Translations under genes and position numbers: made by a program
Notes under the pieces: model-generated
Database searches by the model: none
What the model was told of the DNA's origin: nothing
Seen by the model: only the letters and a program-made list of their open reading frames with translations
Assembly: GCF_028743515.2 (NCBI RefSeq)
Contig: NZ_CP117969.2
Span: 989,001-1,053,000 of the forward strand
Source of the DNA: Imtechella halotolerans
GTDB taxonomy: Bacteria; Bacteroidota; Bacteroidia; Flavobacteriales; Flavobacteriaceae
Length of the DNA stretch: 64,000 nt
Direction of reading: 5' to 3'
Shown here: piece after piece, positions 26,383-33,280 of the stretch
Layout of the letters: each line of letters starts with the position of its first letter
Position numbering within the stretch: the stretch's first letter is position 1

Positions 26383-28203
26383 ATGAGAAGATTCATTACG
26401 ATTACATTTATACTGTATACATCACTAAATTTCACCAAAACCTGGGCACAAAACATCGAATTATTTGATAGTATTATACAATCCCTTCAACAAGAAAAAA
26501 AGTACGAACAACAGATAGAAATCCTTAAAACTAGCATCAAAAAAAATTATAATACTAAATCTGAGGAGACTTTAAAGCTAGCTCAATTTGGTTATAAACT
26601 TGCCAAAGAAAACAATGACATAGCAAATAGCGGTAATTTTCTGCGAAATATTGGTCTTTCTTACACAAAGAAGGGTTTAATAGATAGTGCTTCTGTATAT
26701 TACTATAGGGCACTTAAAGAATTGGAGTCCTCCAAAAATACGGAATATCTCGGCTTACTTTATGATGATATGGCTAGAATGTACCGTAAACTAAAACAAT
26801 CTGAAAGAGCCTTGGACTTTTATGAGAAGGCTCTAACATTATATGAAGCAGAAAATAACTTAGAAGGTATTGCTCGAATTTATAATGAAAGTGGAGTAGT
26901 TTACCGTGATGACTTCCAAGATTACAAAACTGCCAAGGAACGCTTCGAAAAATCTTTGAAAATTCAACGTCAAAGAAATGATAGTGTAGGGATTGGCTAT
27001 TCCCTTGAATTCTTAGGGTATAATCAGCTACTTATCAAGGACTTTAAAAATGCGAAACAGTATCTAATGGATGCATTAGCAATTCGCGAAAAGTTAAACG
27101 ATGATTTTGCAATAATGCTGAATTATACAGCTTTAGGAGAATATTATAATCAAACAATGGAACCCCAAAAATCCAATGAATATTTTGAAAAAAGTAATGC
27201 CATAGCCAAGAGAATTAAGTTTGCGGATATACAAAAGTATAATTACGAAAATATAATGCATAATTACGAGCAACTGGGTGATTACCAAATGGCCTACCAA
27301 AGTCTACAAGCATATAACATCCTAAATGATAGTCTATACAATTTTAAGAGATTAAAGGATGTAGAGGAAATTAGTACTAAATACGAAACAGCTGAAAAGG
27401 AAAAACAAATTGCTGAGAAAGAACTTGCATTAAAAATTCGGAATCAGTGGATATTTGGATTAATTGCATTTACTATTATTATTGGTTTAATTGGATTTTT
27501 GTTGTACAAACAACAAATGTTGAAAAATATAGAACAGAAAAAAGACAACGAATTAAAATTAGCCTTAGAAAAAATTGAAAGCCAAAACAAGTTACAGGAA
27601 CAACGATTATCAATATCAAGGGATTTACATGATAATATAGGGGCGCAATTATCCTTTATTGTTTCAGCAATTGACGCTATAAAATATTATGTTGGTGATA
27701 CCAACAATCGTATGATCACCAAACTAGACGATGTTGGAATTTTTGCTAAAGAAACCATTGGGGAACTTCGAGATACTATATGGGCCATGAATAAACCAGA
27801 AATTACAGTGAAAGACTTGAAAAGTCGCATTGCAAACTTTATTGAAAAGGCCAAGCAATTCTATCCAAACGTGCTTATTTCGATGACAATGGACAGTGCT
27901 GCATTGGAAAACACCTCTTTTTCAGGTTTACAGGGCTTAAACATTTTCCGTATCATTCAAGAAGCCACCAACAATGCTCTCAAGTATTCAGAGGCTAACC
28001 ATATAGAAATACAAATCTATAAAGAAGAAAATAGTATTCATTTTCAAATAAGAGATTACGGTATTGGTTTTTTGGAAAACAATGTTGAGGCAGGTAATGG
28101 ATTGTTAAACATGAGAAAGCGGGCTATTGAATTAGGAGATGAACTACAAATACAATCCGATACAAATAAAGGAACAACAGTAATGTTTAAAATAAATGAA
28201 TAG
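26383..28203 (+). CDS. TPR-containing sensor histidine kinase (HisKA_3/NarL-partner type)
   Basis: 606 residues. Signal sequence (about 1-23), tetratricopeptide repeats (about 60-320) facing the periplasm, one membrane helix (about 356-375), coiled coil, then the kinase. Phospho-acceptor His416 is in SRDLHDNIGAQL. The ATPase domain shows the N box EATNNALKYS (527-536), G1 DYGIGF (558-563) and G2 GNGLLNM. TPR domains usually bind proteins, so a protein or peptide ligand is inferred. It overlaps the response-regulator gene by 8 bases and follows the secreted cluster after 121 bases. Confidence 0.92.
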   Translation: MRRFITITFILYTSLNFTKTWAQNIELFDSIIQSLQQEKKYEQQIEILKTSIKKNYNTKSEETLKLAQFGYKLAKENNDIANSGNFLRNIGLSYTKKGLIDSASVYYYRALKELESSKNTEYLGLLYDDMARMYRKLKQSERALDFYEKALTLYEAENNLEGIARIYNESGVVYRDDFQDYKTAKERFEKSLKIQRQRNDSVGIGYSLEFLGYNQLLIKDFKNAKQYLMDALAIREKLNDDFAIMLNYTALGEYYNQTMEPQKSNEYFEKSNAIAKRIKFADIQKYNYENIMHNYEQLGDYQMAYQSLQAYNILNDSLYNFKRLKDVEEISTKYETAEKEKQIAEKELALKIRNQWIFGLIAFTIIIGLIGFLLYKQQMLKNIEQKKDNELKLALEKIESQNKLQEQRLSISRDLHDNIGAQLSFIVSAIDAIKYYVGDTNNRMITKLDDVGIFAKETIGELRDTIWAMNKPEITVKDLKSRIANFIEKAKQFYPNVLISMTMDSAALENTSFSGLQGLNIFRIIQEATNNALKYSEANHIEIQIYKEENSIHFQIRDYGIGFLENNVEAGNGLLNMRKRAIELGDELQIQSDTNKGTTVMFKINE

Positions 28204-28867
28204 AACAATTAGTCAATTGAAAAAAGATATTGCCATTATTGATGACAATAATTTTCTTATAAAAAGCGTACAGGAAAAACTATCATTCTTTGACAATATT
28301 CATATTTCCTTTATTGCAAATAACGGTTTGGAGTGTGTGGAAAAACTTAAAATTGAAATTCAACCGGACCTAATTCTGATGGATATTGATATGCCCAAGC
28401 TAAACGGTATTGAAGCTACCGCCATAGTGAAACAAAAATATCCACAAATTAAAATTATTATACTTACCGTGTTTGACGATGATGAAAACATATTCCATGC
28501 CATACAATCTGGGGCTGATGGGTATCTATTAAAGGACACTACACCTCAGGTGCTTTATGATGCCATTGTTCAAACTTTAGAGGGAGGTGCAGTAATGACT
28601 CCGTCCATTGCCATGAAAGCTCTAAATTTTTTACGTCCTCCAAGAATAGAAAATGGTGGTGAATTGGAAGAAACTATAAAATTAACAAACAGAGAAATAG
28701 AAGTACTTGAACAACTTTCCACCGGAATTCCATATACTACAATTGCAGCAAACCTGTATGTTTCACCATCTACTATAAGAAGGCACATTGAAAACATTTA
28801 CCAAAAACTTCAGGTACATTCGAAAATTGAAGCCATAGAATTGGCAAGAAAAAAAAGACTAATTTGA
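28196..28867 (+). CDS. LuxR/NarL-type response regulator
   Basis: 223 residues. Receiver domain about 11-130 with the acidic pair DD (16-17), phospho-acceptor Asp63 (LILMDIDMP) and Lys113 (LLKDTTP). A LuxR-type helix-turn-helix lies at about 157-220 (LTNREIEVLEQLSTG, then the IRRHIENIYQKL recognition helix). The start overlaps the kinase gene by 8 bases (ATG at 28196), so the two are coupled. The partner is almost certainly the TPR kinase. Targets unknown; the adjacent secreted cluster is a candidate. Confidence 0.93.
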   Translation: MNRTISQLKKDIAIIDDNNFLIKSVQEKLSFFDNIHISFIANNGLECVEKLKIEIQPDLILMDIDMPKLNGIEATAIVKQKYPQIKIIILTVFDDDENIFHAIQSGADGYLLKDTTPQVLYDAIVQTLEGGAVMTPSIAMKALNFLRPPRIENGGELEETIKLTNREIEVLEQLSTGIPYTTIAANLYVSPSTIRRHIENIYQKLQVHSKIEAIELARKKRLI

Positions 28868-28924
28868 TAAAGTAAAATCCAATGGTTTTGTTTTTTTACA
28901 TCATGGATGAAACTCATCAGGAAT

Positions 28925-29824
28925 CTACTTTATAACAGCTGTTGGCGATGGATTTTTGTCTTTATGTTTAAATCGATTATGTGTCCAAAGATAGTACTCT
29001 GGTCTGTTCCGGATTTGGTTCTCTAATAACTCAGTAAAAACATCCGTAATCTCAAAGTCATTGTACGTTTTAGGTGCGTCAGTAATTAAAGTAAAAGTAG
29101 TCTGATAATACCCTCGTTTGACTTTTTGTACGTCAAAAAAGACCACGGGCATATCCAAGGTTTTAGCTAGGGTTTCAGCTCCGGTAAAAACAGGTACTCG
29201 TACACCGAGAAAAGGGCGCCAATATTTTGCATATTTAGCACTAGGGGTTTGATCGCTTGCCAGTCCGTACATACCCAATACACCTTCTTCTTTGTGCTGT
29301 TTAATAGTTGCTGTGGCTTGTTTTCTTGGAATTAGAAAGGCTTGATGACGAGAACGAATCTTTTGTACAAGTCGGTCAAAGTATTTATTTCCTAAAGGAG
29401 CATACACCGCATATCCCTTATGATGTATATGATACCCTAAGGACATCATCCATTCATAACTGGCATAGTGTCCACATACCAATATAACGCTTTTATGGGC
29501 CTTTTCAAAGGGTTCAAATATCTCTGGATTATTAAATACCATATGATTTTTCATCTCCTGTTCACTCATTCCTAATGATTTAATCATTTCTAGAAAAAGA
29601 TCACACATATGCTTATAAAAGGCTTGTTCTATTTTTAGAATGTCAGTTAAAGACTTTTCAGGAAAGGCATATCTAAGGTTTTGCCTAACCATTTTTTTTC
29701 TGTACCCAAAAACTCGGTATACCAGAAAACAAATGCCATCAGAAACTGCATAAAATATTGGAAAAGGAAGTTTAGAGATGATCCATAAAAAAGGATAAGC
29801 AAGAATATATATCAACAATTGCAT
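28925..29824 (-). CDS. Lysophospholipid acyltransferase family protein (LpxL/HtrB type)
   Basis: 299 residues from the ATG at 29824, which opens a membrane-anchoring hydrophobic stretch (about 1-35). The H-x4-D/E-type acyltransferase motif lies in VCGHYASYEW. The protein ends in the PEYYLWTHNRFKHK element typical of LpxL/WaaM members. It should add a secondary acyl chain to lipid A or a related amino-lipid. Longer in-frame starts reach back over the divergent promoter region and are not used. Confidence 0.9.
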   Translation of the reverse strand: MQLLIYILAYPFLWIISKLPFPIFYAVSDGICFLVYRVFGYRKKMVRQNLRYAFPEKSLTDILKIEQAFYKHMCDLFLEMIKSLGMSEQEMKNHMVFNNPEIFEPFEKAHKSVILVCGHYASYEWMMSLGYHIHHKGYAVYAPLGNKYFDRLVQKIRSRHQAFLIPRKQATATIKQHKEEGVLGMYGLASDQTPSAKYAKYWRPFLGVRVPVFTGAETLAKTLDMPVVFFDVQKVKRGYYQTTFTLITDAPKTYNDFEITDVFTELLENQIRNRPEYYLWTHNRFKHKDKNPSPTAVIK

Positions 29825-29840
29825 TGTAAAAATCTTTGGG

Positions 29841-29848
29841 CAAAGATA
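29841..29848 (-). promoter_or_regulatory. Putative -7 box of the acyltransferase gene
   Basis: TATCTTTG on the minus strand, 16 bases before the ATG at 29824. A -33 TTG at a good distance is not evident. It lies two bases from the rhomboid -7 box on the other strand. Confidence 0.45.
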
Positions 29849-29850
29849 GC

Positions 29851-29858
29851 TATATTTG
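29851..29858 (+). promoter_or_regulatory. Putative -7 box of the rhomboid gene
   Basis: TATATTTG matches TAnnTTTG, 21 bases before the ATG at 29880. The TTG at 29856 is part of this box, which argues against its use as a start codon. The -33 region is unclear. Confidence 0.45.
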
Positions 29859-29879
29859 TTAGCAACTTTTGAAAATACT

Positions 29880-30527
29880 ATGAATTTACACATCGCGACT
29901 ATTGTAATTATTGCTGCCAATGTATTGGTCTCCATGAAAGGATTTAATGACTTTTCCTTCTTTGAAAAATATAAATTTCACGTTGGTTCCATTAAAAGGG
30001 GAGAGCAGATTAGAATGTTTTCAAGTGGATTTCTACATGTAGACACTGCTCATTTACTATTTAATATGCTTACTCTTTACTTTTTTGCAAATGTTGTAAT
30101 ACAAGATTTAGGAGCTTTTAAATTCATATTAGTTTATGTCGCTAGTTTAATTATTGGAAGTTTATTTAGTTTGTTTTTTCATAAAAATGAGTATCACTAC
30201 AGTGCCGTAGGTGCTAGTGGTGCTGTTACTGGCATACTTTATTCGGCCATTTTATTATACCCAAATATGAGTTTGTATCTCTTTTTCATTCCAATTCCAA
30301 TTCCAGCTTATATCTTCGGAATTGTGTATTTATTATATTCTATATATGGCATGAAGTCAAGAATTGGGAATATTGGTCATACTGCTCACTTTGGAGGGGC
30401 AGTAGGTGGGTATTTATTGACTTTATTCTTTAATCCTCAGCTGTTATTTACACAGACAGTAATGGTTATCTTACTTTTTATTCCGATTGTTATATTATTT
30501 TTTATGCAAAAAGCCGGAAAAATATAG
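29880..30527 (+). CDS. Rhomboid family intramembrane serine protease
   Basis: 215 residues, six membrane helices. The catalytic Ser is in GASGA (Ser113), the His in HTAHFGG (His170), and a HLLFNM helix at about 58-63 matches the rhomboid loop. It cleaves membrane proteins within the bilayer. The short cytoplasmic N-terminus without extra domains is typical of small bacterial rhomboids. Start ATG 29880. The SIMPL gene follows at 30578. Confidence 0.92.
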   Translation: MNLHIATIVIIAANVLVSMKGFNDFSFFEKYKFHVGSIKRGEQIRMFSSGFLHVDTAHLLFNMLTLYFFANVVIQDLGAFKFILVYVASLIIGSLFSLFFHKNEYHYSAVGASGAVTGILYSAILLYPNMSLYLFFIPIPIPAYIFGIVYLLYSIYGMKSRIGNIGHTAHFGGAVGGYLLTLFFNPQLLFTQTVMVILLFIPIVILFFMQKAGKI

Positions 30528-30577
30528 GTTTTGGCATTGTTGTTGAATGTAAGAAAGAAAATTAAACATTCATCGAC

Positions 30578-31258
30578 ATGAAAAACATTCTATTACTTTT
30601 TGCGATGGCTTCGACTATAGCATCAGCGCAAACCTCTACTATTCAACCTACCGTTTCAGTTTCTGGAGAAGGAATAGTTTCAATTGTACCAGACAGGGTA
30701 ACAGTAACTGTTCGTGTTGAACATCAAGGAAAGACAGCAGAGGAAGTGAAATCACTAAATGACAAAGCTGTGGATGGGGTTATTAAATTTCTAAAAGGCC
30801 AAAAAATTGACGCAAGAGATTACAAAACACAGCATGTTAATCTATCTAAAAATTACGACTACCAAAAGAAAGAATATTATTATGCCGCTAATCAAACATT
30901 AACGGTATTGCTTAAGGATATACGTAAATACGATGCTATCATGCAAGGTCTATTAAATTCAGGTATTAATAGAATAGACAATGTCCAATTTGGATCTTCG
31001 CAAATGGCAGTATATGAAAGCCAGGCCAGAAAAAAAGCTATGGAAGACGCTTTATCTAAGGCTAAGGAATATTCTGAAGTTCTTGGACAAACCATAGGGA
31101 AAGCTATTTCAATTTCAGAATTTGCACAGAGTACAAGTCCTTACCCCGTATTACGCACTATGGCTATGAAGGCTGAAAGCGCAGATGTAGTTGAAACATT
31201 GGCCGCAGGTGAAATGGAAGTAAGCGCCAAAGTAAATGTGGTATTTGAACTCAAGTAA
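30578..31258 (+). CDS. SIMPL-domain (DUF541) periplasmic protein
   Basis: 226 residues with a signal peptide (about 1-18, IASAQ). The mature part opens with TVSVSGEGIVSIVPDRVTV and has the later AMEDALSKAKEYSEVLGQTIGKAISI element, both diagnostic of SIMPL/DUF541. Members are small periplasmic proteins linked to oxidative-stress tolerance in some bacteria; the molecular role is unknown. About 50 bases after the rhomboid gene, so possibly cotranscribed. Ends at the terminator 31279-31313. Confidence 0.9.
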   Translation: MKNILLLFAMASTIASAQTSTIQPTVSVSGEGIVSIVPDRVTVTVRVEHQGKTAEEVKSLNDKAVDGVIKFLKGQKIDARDYKTQHVNLSKNYDYQKKEYYYAANQTLTVLLKDIRKYDAIMQGLLNSGINRIDNVQFGSSQMAVYESQARKKAMEDALSKAKEYSEVLGQTIGKAISISEFAQSTSPYPVLRTMAMKAESADVVETLAAGEMEVSAKVNVVFELK

Positions 31259-31278
31259 AACACTACTTTATAGAAATC

Positions 31279-31313
31279 AAAAAAGGCACTCATTTAATGT
31301 GAGTGCCTTTTTT
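31279..31313. terminator. Bidirectional terminator between SIMPL gene and tRNA-Tyr
   Basis: Arms 31279-31292 and 31300-31313 (AAAAAAGGCACTCA / TGAGTGCCTTTTTT) pair perfectly around 7 bases. Confidence 0.9.
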
Positions 31314-31315
31314 TG

Positions 31316-31398
31316 TGGGGAGAGCAGGATTCGAACCTGCGAAGGTAAAAACCAACAGATTTACAGTCTGTCCTCGTTGGCCGCTTGAGTATCTCCCC
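31316..31398 (-). tRNA. tRNA-Tyr (anticodon GTA)
   Basis: Read on the minus strand, the gene starts GGGGAGA (31398-31392) and ends TCTCCCC plus discriminator A. The acceptor stem pairs fully, the T arm reads GCAGGTTCGAATCCTGC, and a long variable arm is present as expected for Tyr. The anticodon stem-loop CAGACTGTAAATCTG gives GTA (31362-31364). CCA is not encoded. No other tRNA is next to it. Confidence 0.95.
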
Positions 31399-31512
31399 GC
31401 TGCTTTGCGATTGCAGGTGCAAATATAAAATTGTTTTTAGGCTTTGCAACTACTTTTTTGCATTTGTTTTACAGCTTTTTTCTAAATGTTTGTACACTAG
31501 GATTCTAGACTA

Positions 31513-32628
31513 TTAATTTTTTTCAAAAAAATCACGTACAGCTGCCTCTAATTGGGCTCCACGTAGGTCTGTAGCAATAATTCGCTTGTTTTCGTCCAAC
31601 AAAAAGGACTTTGGAATAGCCGTAATGTTGTACATACGAGCAACAGGATCATTCCAAAATTGAATGTTAGAGGCATGAATCCAATCAAGTTTATCATCTA
31701 CTATAGCTTTTTTCCAATCAGCTTCATTACGATCCAATGAAAATCCTACAACATTAAACCCTTTGTCTTTGTACTTTTCATATACAGCTACAATATTTGG
31801 ATTTTCTTCACGACATGGACGGCACCATGCAGCCCAAAAGTCCAATAAAATCAACTTACCTTCAACTTTACTAAGTGTTACCTCTTCTTTAGAGGGAGAA
31901 GGAGCGGTGAAATCGGGTGCAATTACACCAATTGAAGTTGCAGCATTAGCTTCAATAGCCTTTGCTATATTTTTAGCTGTAGAGGTATTTTTGAATTTAG
32001 AAGGAATCTTATTATATAAGTCCTCAATGACATCGGTAGGTTGTGATTGGGCCTGAACTATGCCTTCTAAAAGAAGTACTGATAAATACGAACTAGGGTT
32101 GAGTAGAATGTGTTTGTATTCTAAATTATCTATTTCCTTTTCAAGAGAAATCATTTTATCACGTGCCATTGAAAAAGCAACCGTATCACGAGCATTTGCC
32201 GCTATACTAATTTCGTTTCGAGTTTTATTATAGACTTCAGCAATCTCATTAGATTCTTCGATGAATGCCTGAAATGCTTCATTGGTTACTGTTCCTGAAC
32301 GATGTGTAGCGTATAAACTATCCTTATAGGATGTGATTTTAATGGTCCCTTTTTCAGCAATTACTGGGATGACCCCGGGAGCACCTTCTATATACATAAA
32401 ATGAATTTCAGGTAACTCACTGATTCCCTTAAATATAAATTTGCCATCATTTACTGTGGTTGAATCAACATCTACCGGTTGATTTTCTTGATCTAGTTTA
32501 CGTAGAATGACAGTACTGCCATTATCAATACCTTCAATAGAAGCGTCAATTTTGTATTCATTACCGCTTGTACCACTACAAGCTGTAGTTAGCAGGGCTA
32601 TTGAAAAAATAAAAAAAAATTGTTTCAT
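31513..32628 (-). CDS. TlpA-like thiol-disulfide lipoprotein with DUF4369-like N-terminus
   Basis: 371 residues. Lipobox TTAC (Cys17), an N-terminal beta domain (about 25-110) of the DUF4369 type, a helical linker, and a thioredoxin-like domain from about 240 with WCRPC (Cys269, Cys272) and a cis-Pro near TAIPKSFLL. Such proteins reduce or exchange disulfides of envelope proteins on the periplasmic side. Common in Bacteroidota. Single gene. Confidence 0.92.
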   Translation of the reverse strand: MKQFFFIFSIALLTTACSGTSGNEYKIDASIEGIDNGSTVILRKLDQENQPVDVDSTTVNDGKFIFKGISELPEIHFMYIEGAPGVIPVIAEKGTIKITSYKDSLYATHRSGTVTNEAFQAFIEESNEIAEVYNKTRNEISIAANARDTVAFSMARDKMISLEKEIDNLEYKHILLNPSSYLSVLLLEGIVQAQSQPTDVIEDLYNKIPSKFKNTSTAKNIAKAIEANAATSIGVIAPDFTAPSPSKEEVTLSKVEGKLILLDFWAAWCRPCREENPNIVAVYEKYKDKGFNVVGFSLDRNEADWKKAIVDDKLDWIHASNIQFWNDPVARMYNITAIPKSFLLDENKRIIATDLRGAQLEAAVRDFFEKN

Positions 32629-32701
32629 GAATAAATTTGTTAATTACAATGATGCACAAAAATAGGAGATGGTTTTTAATCAGAAGTGTATTTAACAAAA
32701 A

Positions 32702-32724
32702 AACGCCTCTTTTTAAGAGACGCT
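32702..32724 (-). terminator. Probable terminator of the small outer-membrane protein gene
   Basis: On the minus strand a stem formed by GCGTCTCTT and AAGAGGCGT, with one G-U pair, is followed by seven T. It lies 25 bases past the stop at 32749. Confidence 0.7.
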
Positions 32725-32748
32725 TTTATACTATTGACTATAATTATA

Positions 32749-33222
32749 TTAGAATCTATAGCGTACACCTAGTGCGATGTCAAATCCATCGTAGCTGTTT
32801 GAGCCAAACTCTGGACGGATATCCAATGATAATTGTAGAGGAATGTCGAAATTGTACTCAATACCAACATCTCCCGCAGCGAAAATCACAGTTCCATCAC
32901 CATCATACCCAGGAGTATCATAGCTCCATGACCCTACACCAGCACCTACACCAGCATACCAATTAAAACCACCATCAATGTTCCATACCCATTGGTATAA
33001 ACCTGTAAGCTTAAAGGCATCGTAGTTATTATTACTTCTCCAGCCTAAATCAAGCTCTAATCGGTTGTTCTTGCTCCCTAAAGCGCGTTGGTAAGATATT
33101 TCAGCACCGAACCCATCGCTATCTCCAAGACGGAGACCTAAAGCGTTAGGAGAAATGTCTTGAGCACTCGCGTTTAGAGCAAATCCAATTGCTACAAAAC
33201 ATAATAAAATTACTTTCTTCAT
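32749..33222 (-). CDS. Small outer-membrane beta-barrel protein
   Basis: 157 residues. Signal peptide about 1-20 (NASAQ). The mature chain is nearly all alternating strands (LELDLGW, LTGLYQWVW, FNWYAGVGAGVG, LQLSLDIRPEFG) ending in an aromatic VRYRF, the C-terminal barrel signal. Probably an 8-strand barrel of the OmpX/opacity type; no ligand can be inferred. Single gene with its own terminator. Confidence 0.85.
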   Translation of the reverse strand: MKKVILLCFVAIGFALNASAQDISPNALGLRLGDSDGFGAEISYQRALGSKNNRLELDLGWRSNNNYDAFKLTGLYQWVWNIDGGFNWYAGVGAGVGSWSYDTPGYDGDGTVIFAAGDVGIEYNFDIPLQLSLDIRPEFGSNSYDGFDIALGVRYRF

Positions 33223-33280
33223 AAATAATAGTTTTACATTTATAACGCTAAAATACGTATTAAATTATACAACTAATACT

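Noticed and set aside
32637-32966. 109-codon frame opposite the small outer-membrane protein gene
   Set aside because: It is His-rich and of repeated low-complexity composition as a by-product of the opposite strand; the minus-strand gene has signal peptide, barrel strands and a terminator.
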